Source: Babylonia areolata (lineage: Eukaryota > Mollusca > Gastropoda > Neogastropoda > Buccinidae). From it: a stretch of 64,000 bases of DNA. The stretch covers positions 9,307,415-9,371,414 of the forward strand of contig NC_134905.1 in NCBI RefSeq assembly GCF_041734735.1, given 5' to 3'. The translations under genes were made by a program, and so were the position numbers. Positions 1 to 11,219 of the stretch are shown here, in pieces (positions within the stretch are counted from its first letter, which is position 1; each line of letters starts with the position of its first letter). A model generated the notes under the pieces. The model was not told the DNA's origin. It was given only the letters and a program-made list of their open reading frames with translations, and ran no database searches.

Positions 1-156
1 AATATAATAATTAAAATAATAATAATAATAATAATAATATAAGAGGAAGAATTATCACTCTAATAATAAAAATAATAAGAAAATTAAATGTAATAAAATT
101 AAATATAATAAATTTATTAAAAAAAAATAAAAAAATAAAAATAAAAATAAGAATAA

Positions 157-195
<39 letters not shown>

Positions 196-208
196 AATTA
201 TCACTCAA

Positions 209-243
<35 letters not shown>

Positions 244-313
244 TAAGAAGAATTATCACTCTAATAATAAAAATAATAATAAAATTAAATATAATAAAAT
301 TAAATATAATAAA
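1..313. repeat. AAT-rich microsatellite
   Basis: Nearly pure A/T sequence dominated by AAT/TAA triplets, with two interspersed copies of a short GAATTATCACTCTAATAAT motif. The long Ile/Leu/Phe reading frame on the minus strand is a by-product of the repeat. Confidence 0.95.
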
Positions 314-574
314 TTAATGCTATTTTCGTAAGAAGTGGCTCGTTGTTTTACCCAGAAACATGCAATCTTGCATATAAAACGACCACAAAAATTTCCTTTT
401 TACAACCCTAGAACTCATAATCAATCCTTTTGCATAAAATTCGGGATTTATGTACCTACATTAGAACTGATTTGATAAATGCAATTGCATTATCAATGAA
501 ATCTGTTGATAGTTGATTTCATAAAAAGCACTGCTTTAATATCTTAACACGTGGTTTGTTTGGGGTTTTTTGTC

Positions 575-605
<31 letters not shown>

Positions 606-2496
606 ATTGTTTGTTTGCTTGAAACAGACTCGAAGTGGTTTCGAAGTACTCGGAATTACTGTATTTTTACTTTTTGAATAAAGATTTCCCTTTCATTACA
701 CTGTTGCCCTTTCTGTTTGCTGCTCCCACGTGGTTTATTCTTTCATGAAGCAGATTTGAAGTGATCAATGCAATGATTCAAAGCAGTTAATCTCCAATAA
801 AGAAACCCTTCAAAAACTCATATTTTCGTTCATTCCAGACTATTCAACACAGAGAGTTACCTCCATTACCATGGACTTAATCTTCAAAAATGTTGTATCA
901 TGTCCCGACTTGATAGTTGATTTAATAAGTGCAGCAAAATCTTATGACGTGGTTTTAGCCAGAAACAAAGCGTATTGTTTGTGGTTTGCTACTGAACTCT
1001 AACGCAGTGACACTGCTGTAATATTCAGTTTCATGCATTAATGCTATTTTCGTAAGAAGTGGCACGTTGTTTTATCCAGAAATCTTGCATATAAAACGAC
1101 CACAAAAATTTCCTTTTTACAACCCTAGAACTCATAATCAATCCTTTTGCATAAAATTCGGGATTTATGTACCTACATTAGAACTGATTTGATAAATGCA
1201 ATTGCATTATCAATGAAATCTGTTGATAGTTGATTTCATAAAAAGCATTGCTTTAATATCTTAACACGTGGTTTGTTTGGGGTTTTTTGTCTTTGTTTTG
1301 TTTTTGTTTTTGTTTTTGTTTTGTTTTGATTGTTTGCTTGAAACAGACTCGAAGTGGTTTCGACGTACTCGGAATTACTGTATTTTTACTTTTTGAATAA
1401 AGATTTCCCTTTCATTACACTGTTGCCCTTTCTGTTTGCTGGTCCCACGTGGTTTATTCTTTCATGAAGCAGATTTGAAGTGATCAATGCAATGATTCAA
1501 AGCAGTTAATCTCCAATAAAGAAACCCTTCAAAAACTCATATTTTCGTTCATTCCAGACAACTATTCAACACAGAGAGTTACCTCCATTACCATGGACTT
1601 AATCTTCAAAACTGTTGTATCATGTCCCGACTTGATAGTTGATTTAATAAGTGCAGCAAAATCTTATGACGTGGTTTTAGGCAGAAACAAAGGGTTTGCT
1701 ACTGAACTCTAACGCAGTGACACTGCTGTAATATTCAGTTTCATGCATTAACTCTCTCCATACGAACGGCGAAAGAGACGACGTTAACAGCGTTTCATTC
1801 CAATTACCATCATCAAAAATATTGCAAGCGGAACGCTCTTATACTGAAGAGGTGAATGTTGACAAAAAATATCACAGTTCTGACGACGGAAGCTAAAAGT
1901 TGGGTCATTCAGACACCCACTGGACATCCGAGGGGTATGTGTAGAGGAGAAGAGAGGACTGGCCGTACTGAGTGAGTTAATGCTATTTTCGTAAGAAGTG
2001 GCACGTTGTTTTACCCAGAAACATGCAATCTTGCATATAAAACGACCACAAAAATTTCCTTTTTACAACCCTAGAACTCATAATCAATCCTTTTGCATAA
2101 AATTCGGGATTTATGTACCTACATTAGAACTGATTTGATAAATGCAATTGCAATACCAATGAAATCTGTTGATAGTTGATTTCATAAAAAGCATTGCTTT
2201 AATATCTTAACACGTGGTTTGTTTGGGGGTTTTTGTCTTTGTTTTATTTTTATTTTTGTTTTTGTTTTGTTTTGATTGTTTGTTTGCTTGAAACAGACTC
2301 GAAGTGGTTTCGAAGTACTCGGAATTACTGTATTTTTACTTTTTGAATAAAGATTTCCCTTTCATTACACTGTTGCCCTTTCTGTTTGCTGCTCCCACGT
2401 GGTTTATTCTTTCATGAAGCAGATTTGAAGTGATCAATGCAATGATTCAAAGCAGTTAATCTCCAATAAAGAAACCCTTCAAAAACTCATATTTTC
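314..2496 (+). repeat. Satellite array, forward arm (three ~0.72-kb units)
   Basis: Three head-to-tail units: 314-1041, 1038-1751 and 1977-2496, the last cut short. Each begins TTAATGCTATTTTCGTAAG and ends TTTCATGCATTAA, so neighbours share one TTAA inside a GCATTAATGC palindrome. A MITE occupies the TTAA between units 2 and 3. Each full unit contains two CACGTG hexamers and a TTTTG-rich stretch that differs in length between copies. No open frame is conserved. Copies are nearly identical apart from small indels, which implies recent duplication or homogenisation. Confidence 0.92.
1748..1980 (+). mobile_element. TTAA-flanked MITE, copy 1 (in array)
   Basis: A 233-bp element bounded by TTAA on both sides. 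The ends are imperfect inverted repeats: TTAACTCTCTCCATACG on the left, and TTAACTCACTCAGTACG when the right end is read on the opposite strand (14 of 17 positions agree). There is no ORF. TTAA target duplication is the hallmark of piggyBac-superfamily transposons, so this is probably a non-autonomous relative; that superfamily call is inference. It sits exactly at the junction TTAA between two satellite units. Confidence 0.85.
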
Positions 2497-3266
2497 TGGG
2501 TAAAACAACGTGCCACTTCTTACGAAAATAGCATTAATGCATGAAACTGAATATTACAGCAGTGTCACTGCGTTAGAGTTCAGTAGCAAACCACAAACAA
2601 TACGCTTTGTTTCTGGCTAAAACCACGTCATAAGATTTTGCTGCACTTATTAAATCAACTATCAAGTCGGGACATGATACAACAGTTTTGAAGATTAAGT
2701 CCATGGTAATGGAGGTAACTCTCTGTGTTGAATAGTTGTCTGGAATGAACGAAAATATGAGTTTTTGAAGGGTTTCTTTATTGGAGATTAACTGCTTTGA
2801 ATCATTGCATTGATCACTTCAAATCTGCTTCATGAAAGAATAAACCACGTGGGAGCAGCAAACAGAAAGGGCAACAGTGTAATGAAAGGGAAATCTTTAT
2901 TCAAAAAGTAAAAATACAGTAATTCCGAGTACGTCGAAACCACTTCGAGTCTGTTTCAAGCAAACAAACAATCAAAACAAAACAAAAACAAAAACAAAAA
3001 CAAAACAAAGACAAAAAACCCCAAACAAACCACGTGTTAAGATATTAAAGCAATGCTTTTTATGAAATCAACTATCAACAGATTTCATTGATAATGCAAT
3101 TGCATTTATCAAATCAGTTCTAATGTAGGTACATAAATCCCGAATTTTATGCAAAAGGATTGATTATGACTTCTAGGGTTGTAAAAAGGAAATTTTTGTG
3201 GTCGTTTTATATGCAAGATTGCATGTTTCTGGGTAAAACAACGTGCCACTTCTTACGAAAATAGCA

Positions 3267-3499
3267 TTAACTCACTCAGTACGGCCAGTCCTCTCTTCTC
3301 CTCTACACATACCCCTCGGATGTCCAGTGGGTGTCTGAATGACCCAACTTTTAGCTTCCGTCGTCAGAACTGTGATATTCTTTGTCAACATTCACCTCTT
3401 CAGTATAAGAGCGTTCCGCTTGCAATATTTTTGATGATGGTAATTGGAATGAAACGCTGTTAACGTCGTCTCTTTCGCCGTTCGTATGGAGAGAGTTAA
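3267..3499 (-). mobile_element. TTAA-flanked MITE, copy 2 (in array)
   Basis: Reverse-oriented copy of the MITE at 1748-1980, again exactly between two satellite units and sharing their TTAA. It is almost identical to copy 3, which implies that the MITE was carried along when the unit multiplied. Confidence 0.87.
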
Positions 3500-4225
3500 T
3501 GCATGAAACTGAATATTACAGCAGTGTCACTGCGTTAGAGTTCAGTAGCAAACCACAAACAATACGCTTTGTTTCTGGCTAAAACCACGTCATAAGATTT
3601 TGCTGCACTTATTAAATCAACTGTCAAGTCGGGACATGATACAACAGTTTTGAAGATTAAGTCCATGGTAATGGAGGTAACTCTCTGTGTTGAATAGTTG
3701 TCTGGAATGAACGAAAATATGAGTTTTTGAAGGGTTTCTTTATTGGAGATTAACTGCTTTGAATCATTGCATTGATCACTTCAAATCTGCTTCATGAAAG
3801 AATAAACCACGTGGGAGCAGCAAACAGAAAGGGCAACAGTGTAATGAAAGGGAAATTATTCAAAAAGTAAAAATACAGTAATTCCGAGTACGTCGAAACC
3901 ACTTCGAGTCTGTTTCAAGCAAACAAACAATCAAAACAAAACAAAAACAAAAACAAAAACAAAACAAAGACAAAAAACCCCAAACAAACCACGTGTTAAG
4001 ATATTAAAGCAATGCTTTTTATGAAATCAACTATCAACAGATTTCATTGATAATGCAATTGCATTTATCAAATCAGTTCTAATGTAGGTACATAAATCCC
4101 GAATTTTATGCAAAAGGATTGATTATGACTTCTAGGGTTGTAAAAAGGAAATTTTTGTGGTCGTTTTATATGCAAGATTGCATGTTTCTGGGTAAAACAA
4201 CGTGCCACTTCTTACGAAAATAGCA

Positions 4226-4458
4226 TTAACTCACTCAGTACGGCCAGTCCTCTCTTCTCCTCTACACATACCCCTCGGATGTCCAGTGGGTGTCTGAATG
4301 ACCCAACTTTTAGCTTCCGTCGTCAGAACTGTGATATTCTTTGTCAACATTCACCTCTTCAGTATAAGAGCGTTCCGCTTGCAATATTTTTGATGATGGT
4401 AATTGGAATGAAACGCTGTTAACGTCGTCTCTTTCGCCGTTCGTATGGAGAGAGTTAA
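4226..4458 (-). mobile_element. TTAA-flanked MITE, copy 3 (in array)
   Basis: Third in-array copy, reverse-oriented, with TTAA at 4226-4229 and 4455-4458 and the same junction position as copies 1 and 2. Confidence 0.87.
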
Positions 4459-5495
4459 TGCATGAAACTGAATATTACAGCAGTGTCACTGCGTTAGAGT
4501 TCAGTAGCAAACCACAAACAATACGCTTTGTTTCTGCCAAAAACCACGTCATAAGATTTTGCTGCACTTATTAAATCAACTATCAAGTCGGGACATGATA
4601 CAACAGTTTTGAAGATTAAGTCCATGGTAATGGAGGTAACTCTCTGTGTTGAATAGTTGTCTGGAATGAACGAAAATATGAGTTTTTGAAGGGTTTCTTT
4701 ATTGGAGATTAACTGTGAATCATTGCATTGATCACTTCAAATCTGCTTCATGAAAGAATAAACCACGTGGGAGCAGCAAACAGAAAGGGCAACAGTGTAA
4801 TGAAAGGGAAATCTTTATTCAAAAAGTAAAAATACAGTAATTCCGAGTACGTCGAAACCACTTCGAGTCTGTTTCAAGCAAACAAACAATCAAAACAAAA
4901 CAAAAACAAAAACAAAAACAAAACAAAGACAAAAAACCCCAAACAAACAACGTGTTAAGATATTAAAGCAATGCTTTTATGAAATCAACTATCAACAGAT
5001 TTCATTGATAATGCAATTGCATTTATCAAATCAGTTCTAATGTAGGTACATAAATCCCGAATATTATGCAAAAGGATTGATTATGAGTTCTAGGGTTGTA
5101 AAAAGGAAATTTTTGTGGTCGTTTTATATGCAAGATTGCATGTTTCTGGGTAAAACAACGTGCCACTTCTTACGAAAATAGCATTAATGCATGAAACTGA
5201 ATATTACAGCAGTGTCACTGCGTTAGAGTTCAGTAGCAAACCACAAACAATACGCTTTGTTTCTGCCTAAAACCACGTCATAAGATTTTGCTGCACTTAT
5301 TAAATCAACTATCAAGTCGGGACATGATACAACAGTTTTGAAGATTAAGTCCATGGTAATGGAGGTAACTCTCTGTGTTGAATAGTTGTCTGGAATGAAC
5401 GAAAATGTGAGTTTTTGAAGGGTTTCTTTATTGGAGATAAACTGCTTTGAATCATTGCATTGATCACTTCAAATCTGCTTCATGAAAGAATAAAC

Positions 5496-6340
5496 GGGAC
5501 TTTTAAAAAAATTCATTGCGACTGTGGTGAACATTCAGCAAAAACAAGAATATTGGCTATAGTTTTACACATAAAACAGCATGTTTCTCGTTAAATTTGA
5601 CTGTCACATTTCAGCAGTCAAATATCAGTGCTTGAAACTGAATAAGACAGCACCTTGCCATGAAATGTCTAGGGTAATGCTTTAGAGTTGAATAGCAAAC
5701 AACAAACAATAACTGAATATTGCCACACGCCCTGTTTCTAGTTAAAACTACTTCGTAAGACGTTGAAGCACTGCATTCATTAAATCAAATCTCATGTCGA
5801 AACACAAAATAGAATTATATTTCGAAGAATAGTTGAGTAATGAAAGTTAATATTTGTGGATATTGGTGGTGGGGGTTGAACAGATGTCTGAAATTATGAG
5901 AGTGAAAGTTAACATTACATTTATTACCCTCGATCTGCTTCATAGAATTCAAGGGTTAAAAACGAATCGAAAGTTATTAACAAGGAAATTTTTGATTGTG
6001 ATAAAGCCACAAAAGTTTTACACATAAGATTTCAAACTTAAACCACCTTGGTGTATTTATCAAATCGACTGTTACGTCAGAGGAGCAAACAGAGCAAGGC
6101 AACAGCCAGTATTATGAAAGAAAAAATCTTTGTTTTAAAAGTAAAACACAGTCACTTCCAGTACTGTCTTCACTCTGTTTCTTGCTAAAACAAAAACAAA
6201 CAAAAAAAAACAACACATGTTCAAATATTAAAGCAATACATTTTATTAGATCAGCTATCAACAGCTTTCAATGGTAATGAAATCTTTCTGATGCCACAAA
6301 CAATAAACAGTGAAATGACAAATTCATACAAAAGTTTTAA
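5496..6340 (-). repeat. Diverged older satellite units
   Basis: Past the sharp end of the fresh array, the sequence still aligns in order with the inverted unit but with many substitutions and indels. 5545-5620 resembles a unit end (the GCATGTTTCT segment). 5621-5790 matches the next unit start (TTGAAACTGAATA, AGCAAAC, ACAAACAATA). 5820-5945 and 6085-6330 match its middle and later parts. The TTAA junction of the young units is not present here. About 130 bp near 5950-6080 has no good counterpart. Confidence 0.75.
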
Positions 6341-6599
6341 TCTAGGTTGTTGATTTTTTTTGTTTTTGTTTGCTTTTCGTATTTTTATTACTTTTATTAC
6401 ACATTGTTTTGCTGTAATCCTACATATTTGTTCACTGTGAAATAAAACATCATTCTTCTGTTGACTGATGCAAAGAATCCAGTTTTTATCACATTTTTTC
6501 AGATAAAGAGAATAACTTGTCAATACAGATTATACTGTTCCCATTTCAAAATGAAATTTACAGTAGTACTTTATCATACCGTACTTTTCACATCAAGAC

Positions 6600-6872
6600 A
6601 TGATGGATGGATGGACAGTTTCAATGATGTAGATGGAGCTACACTGAAATGTATGGACAGTTTCACATTGTGGATGGATTGTTTAACTGATGTTTAAGGA
6701 CTGTTTCACTTGTGAATAGACTGTTCCACTGATGAAACTAATGTGGATAGTTTATTTCACTGATAATAATGTGGAGGGACTGTTTCACAAACGTGGATGG
6801 TTTATTTCGCTGATAATGATGTGGAGGGACTGTTCCACAAATGTGGATGGTTTATTTCACTGATAATCAGGG
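6600..6872 (+). repeat. Degenerate ~50-bp tandem repeat
   Basis: Irregular repeats built on GTGGATGGTTTATTTCACTG and GTGGAGGGACTGTTCCACAA. The clearest copies start near 6744, 6795 and 6845. Short open frames here come from the repeat. Confidence 0.7.
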
Positions 6873-8790
6873 ACATGGAGGGAAATTATATCATTCTGGT
6901 GTTAAACACTGCTGGACATCAGATAGCTAATATCTATGGTCCAAACAGGGATGAACCAGAGTTTTTCAAAGAAATCCAAGCACAAACTGAGTAATTGAGT
7001 ATTCCAAATATCCTTATTGCAGGTGATTGGAACCTAGTATTGAATCCTAATCTTGACTACTATAACTATAAGCATATAAATAATGTAAAAGCAAGAGATG
7101 TAATTTTTTAAATGACCTCCACATTTGAGCTAACTGACATATGGAGAGAATCCTGAAGTTTTAAAGTATAGTTGGAGAAGAACCAACCCTTTTCAAAAGA
7201 GTCGTCTTAACTTCTTTTTAGTTTCTGAATCCTTAATCACTAATGTAAAGAATGCAGACATTCTATTTGGTTATCGAAGTGATTACTCTCTAATATGTAT
7301 AAAATAGTATTCAAAGTTGAAGAAAGAAGCAGAGCCTTTGGAAATTTAATTCATCTTTACTCAAAGACCATGAAGATGCAAAATTGATTAATGACACTAT
7401 TGAAGAAATAAAACAACAGTATGCAGTGCTTCCTTATGTGAGAGAAAATCTTAAATAAGCAATGACCAGATACAGTTTGTGATTTCGGACTTGTTCTTGG
7501 ATACACTTCTAATGGAAATTAGAGCAAAATCCATTTCATACAGTATAAAGAAAAAAAGAGAATGAAGACAAACCGAACAACACTTAGAGGAGGAAATGCA
7601 AGCATTAGAAAGAAAATCACCCCTTACTGAACTTGACACACTTCTCGTAAGACACAACTAACAGAAATTAGAAAATCAAAAATGGAAGGCATAATCTTAA
7701 GATCAAAAGCAAGATGGGCATCTCAGGGGGAGAAAATGAACAAATTCTTCTGTACATTAGAGAAAAGACATTTTGTTAGCAAACAAATGTTAAAATTAGT
7801 ATCAGATGATGGCAAACTGTTAACTAAAAGTGATGAAATGCTAGAGGAAACAAAGACATTCTTCACCGATTTATATAAAGAAATAAAATCACAAAATATA
7901 GAGCTTAGTAATTACGTAACAAATTTACCCAAATTAAGCAAAGTTGAATCCGACAAACTGGAAGGATTAATAACAAAAGAAGCATCAGAAGTGTTAAAAA
8001 ATATGCAGAATGACAAAAGCTCCGGTACAGATGGGATGACAGTAAACTTAAAAATTTTTTTTTTTTTGTGGAGACAGATAGGGGACTTTGTGGTTCGGTC
8101 TATAAATGAAGGGTGAAATGTCAGTCACAAAAAGGAGAAGGATTGTTAATCTGTATACCCAAGGGGATACCTTAAAAACTGTAGACCTATCTCACTACTG
8201 AATGTCATATATAAAATCAGTTCAGCAAATAGAATGAAAACAGGGTTACCAAAACTAATTCATGAAGATGAGACTGGGTTTATTTCAGGGAGGTATATTG
8301 GAGATAACATTCGATTATTATATGACACTACTTAGATAGACACCTGGGTTATTGGTTTCAATTGATTTTGAAAAAGCCTTCTACTCCGTAAACTGGGATT
8401 ACATGGGAAATGTTCTTGAAACATTTGGTTTTGGAAATGATATCAGAAAATGGATATACACTTTTTATAAAAATATTAAAGTTTATGGAAAGATGTCACA
8501 GACTTTCACTATAAACAGAGGGTGTCATCTTGAGTGTAGAAATATTAGCATGTAAAATTAGAGAAGACAGAGAAATTAAAGGAATACAGATATCAGACAC
8601 GGAATTTAAAATAAGCCAGTTTGCTGATGACACATCATTTACATTGGAAGTAGACAGAAAGTCTCATGAAAAATTGTTTGATGTATTAGGAGAGTTTGAG
8701 GATTTTTCAGGACCTTAAATGTTGGAGAAAAAAAAAAACAACTGTTAGGTAAAAAGAAAAACTCAAATATAATATACTTAGAGAATCAAC
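6873..8790 (+). mobile_element. Degenerate Tx1/L1-type LINE (EN + RT)
   Basis: Conceptual translation in shifting frames gives recognisable non-LTR retrotransposon parts in order. Endonuclease: IYGPNRDEPEFF near 6940, GDWN near 7024, and a pattern like ELTDIW near 7128. Then the linker typical of L1/Tx1 ORF2 (RWASQGEKMNKFFCTLEK, 7715-7770). Reverse transcriptase: RPISLLNV near 8185, ETGFISGRYIGDNIR near 8270, SIDFEKAF near 8358, and FADDTSF near 8620 as the catalytic box. The copy carries many frameshifts and stops, including a T-run near 8055, and is cut near 8790 by a T-rich tract. It lacks an ORF1 and a recognisable 3' end, so it is a dead, truncated copy. Assignment to the Tx1/L1 group rests on the spacing and wording of the RT motifs. 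Confidence 0.85.
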
Positions 8791-8994
8791 GTGTTTTTTT
8801 GTTTTTTTGTTGTTGTTTTTTTTTGGTGTTTTTTGTTTTTGTTATTGCTGTTGTCTGTGTAGGTGTTTGTTATTTGTTTGTTTTCTCTATTCTTCATCCA
8901 TTCTTTCTTGCTTGTTCGTCAATTATTTGTTAACTAAAAAACACCCTTGCAAACGGTCACCATATTAAACGTGTGTGTATATTATATGTGTATA

Positions 8995-9062
<68 letters not shown>
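8790..9062. repeat. T-rich tract and (TG)n microsatellite
   Basis: 8790-8890 is T-rich with TTG/TTTG runs. 8990-9062 is an almost pure TG repeat. Confidence 0.9.
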
Positions 9063-9063
<1 letters not shown>

Positions 9064-10080
9064 CTCATTTGCTAAAGGTGGTGTGAATTGCAATTTTGCT
9101 TTATTGGTGTGAAATTTCATGTGAAATTGTAATGGAGACAATGTTGAAAAGAAAATATAACCACCTATGCAAGGAAAAAACAACAACAAAAAAACAGATG
9201 TTGGCCAATGTTGCCATCATCTGCCTTCCATACTTTCTGAATGAATTGTTTGTATGTATATGATTAAAAAAGACCATTTTGAGCTTTCGGAGCTCTGATA
9301 CTCCTTCTTCAGCAGCTATGAATAACTTTTGTCAATATAGATTATACTGTTCAAAAATAAAATTAACAGTAGTACTTTAAATAGTTAAATATTGGAGATA
9401 ATTAATTGTTTGGATAGTGCTCCGACAACGTTCATCTGAACAAGCCTGGTTGACACGAATTCATATATTCATATTCTGCATTACTGGTAAGAAAATGGAG
9501 AACATTCATAAAATCAAATGTGCGTCTTCTACCAATTTAGCATGAAAACAAAAAGATCTTTCTTACTCTGCTGCAGTGTCCTGCGGTCAGCATCAGCGCG
9601 GCAGCAGTCACATGTACTGTACCGCGCTAAGGCATGATGAGCATCATTCCACGCTTGCGTTACCTCCATCACACACTCTCACCTTCCGACTGTTTGTAAA
9701 GCAATCTCCCACGGCAAGAAGTGTAAATAATGATTATAAAAAAATCAAAACCTAATAAAGTTCCCCTCCCCCCACAGTGGTAAACTTTATGTTAGTATGA
9801 TCAGCCCATGGAAAGTGGGTCGGGGGACATCTCTAATAAACATCCCTCGCGATTATCTTCAGTTGCATTTGTCTGCTTTAGCTCAGACATCTGACAACTG
9901 ATTTGAAAATACAACAGCTGAACAGTATCGTAAAGAGATGACCCATGACCCATCAATGGTTCTGACATCTCCAGTCAGCGTTTGTTGAAGAACAGATCCC
10001 TTGACCTGAACTGCCTTTGATCAAGCCAGTATATTGGATCAGGCCCAGCGGAATTCTGGTTTACTCATCACAAAGTCCAG
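9063..10080. other. No gene seen
   Basis: Nothing coding is supported. About 60 bp at 9320-9380 resembles 6514-6577 (shared ATTATACTGTTC and ACAGTAGTACTTTA), so the LINE-bearing segment is flanked by two copies of a short repeat. Confidence 0.5.
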
Positions 10081-10109
10081 TGTCTACTTCACAAGCTCCT
10101 TTCAGTGTT

Positions 10110-10931
10110 GCAGCTTTTACTCCTGATGAGAATATTCACATAATAGTATGAAACAAGACTGTCAGCACATACTGCATTCATGTCCAGGGAACTGAAGGAA
10201 TATATCTCAGTAGGGTGTGCGACTAGCAGAAGTACACCATACCAACAGGAAATTCTCAAGTGGAAAGGTACAATGGAATCATCTGGAAAACTGTGCAGCT
10301 TGCACTTCACTCTCAAGGACTGACGGATCGTGATTGGGAATCTGTGATCCCTGAAGCTCTGCAATCTCAACAGCGACGGACACAGCCCTTCATGAGAGGT
10401 TATTTGCTTTTCAACGAAGATCCTCTTTTGGACTCTCACTCCTTTCTTGGATGAGTCCTGGGCCAGTGCTGCTTTGTCGTTTTGCTCGCACCCATGCTGG
10501 AAACCCGCTAGTTGATCCTGTGTTACTGCTGGATGCAAACCCTATGTATGCACACATCCGTTTTTAGATAGACGTGAATCAACTGTGTCTCTTCGGGACG
10601 CACCCTTTCCACGAACTCCAGCAGAAAGAGGCGAAAACGTGGAACTCGACGGAGAAAATGGACGACCTGACATCCACAATAAGAACAGAGAGCATGGAGA
10701 AAAAGCAGACAGTATTCATCAGTCTCCAAGTCCAGGTCTCACTTCTGAACCTCCTGTTCAGTCTCTACTCTTGAAGTTCTACTCGGGTGTCAAAACCGCC
10801 TGATCGTTATGGGTGGTAACATACTCTTGAAGGCCGAAAAATGTAGTTTATTTCTTTTCTATTTTCTTTTCTGTTCAGTTCAGTAATCGAAGGTTTCTCT
10901 ATCGTTATATGCCTCTTCAAGGAGGTAAGAA
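10110..10931 (+). mobile_element. Ty3/gypsy-type LTR retrotransposon fossil, 3' pol end
   Basis: Broken remnant of an LTR retrotransposon. The recognisable part is the C-terminal integrase region with its downstream tail; the VERYNGIIWKTVQLALHS stretch near 10258 is characteristic of the gypsy-like pol proteins common in molluscs. A purine-rich stretch (AAGGAGGTAAGAA, 10919-10931) at the end of the coding remnant has the position and composition of a polypurine tract. Gag, protease and reverse transcriptase are not seen. It carries several breaks and looks old. Confidence 0.75.
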
Positions 10932-11099
10932 TGTCGTAATATCTGTAAGACTACACTTTCGTTTCGCTGGTTTCTGGCTTTCACTGTTTCGTCACTTCCT
11001 GTCAATGGTGGTCATCTTATTTAGCCGGTTAAAGGCTGAGACTGAGTTCCAAAAATACGAAACCGTTTTCTGTCGGCTTGTGTCAGTTGTGTAAGGTAC
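10932..11099 (+). mobile_element. Possible 3' LTR of the gypsy fossil
   Basis: The sequence starts TGTCGTAAT directly after the polypurine-like tract and a TG...ACA-ended segment of about 170 bp can be drawn. No 5' LTR lies in the window to compare it with, so the right boundary is a guess. Confidence 0.35.
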
Positions 11100-11219
11100 A
11101 GTAGAGAAAGTGAGTTACCAATGACCACTACCACACAGGCATACATGGCCTACTGGTTAAGATGTCTGCCTGGGGAGTGGAAGCTCCTGTTGTTTGATCC
11201 TCGGCTGAGAAAAGACAAT

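Larger units (their letters stand above)
2493..5495 (-). repeat. Satellite array, inverted arm (about four units)
   Basis: Reverse-oriented copies of the same unit: a 45-bp stub (2493-2537), then units at 2534-3270, 3496-4229, 4455-5187 and a truncated one at 5184-5495. The switch from forward to inverted orientation falls at 2493-2497 with a shared TTTC. Read in unit sense, the order of plain and MITE-bearing junctions matches the forward arm plus one extra unit-MITE module, so the arms look like an inverted duplication. Together 314-5495 could fold into a hairpin of more than 2 kb. Confidence 0.9.

Noticed and set aside
314-5495. CRISPR-like or rDNA array
   Set aside because: Units are ~0.72 kb with no short-repeat/spacer pattern and no rRNA similarity.
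9270-9320. Penelope-like or LINE scrap (GAGCTTTCGGAGCTCTGATA)
   Set aside because: Only about 40 bp of suggestive wording; not enough to assign.
10089-10803. Several short host-like ORFs on both strands
   Set aside because: The region is the remnant of a gypsy-type element; the frames are parts or shadows of it.
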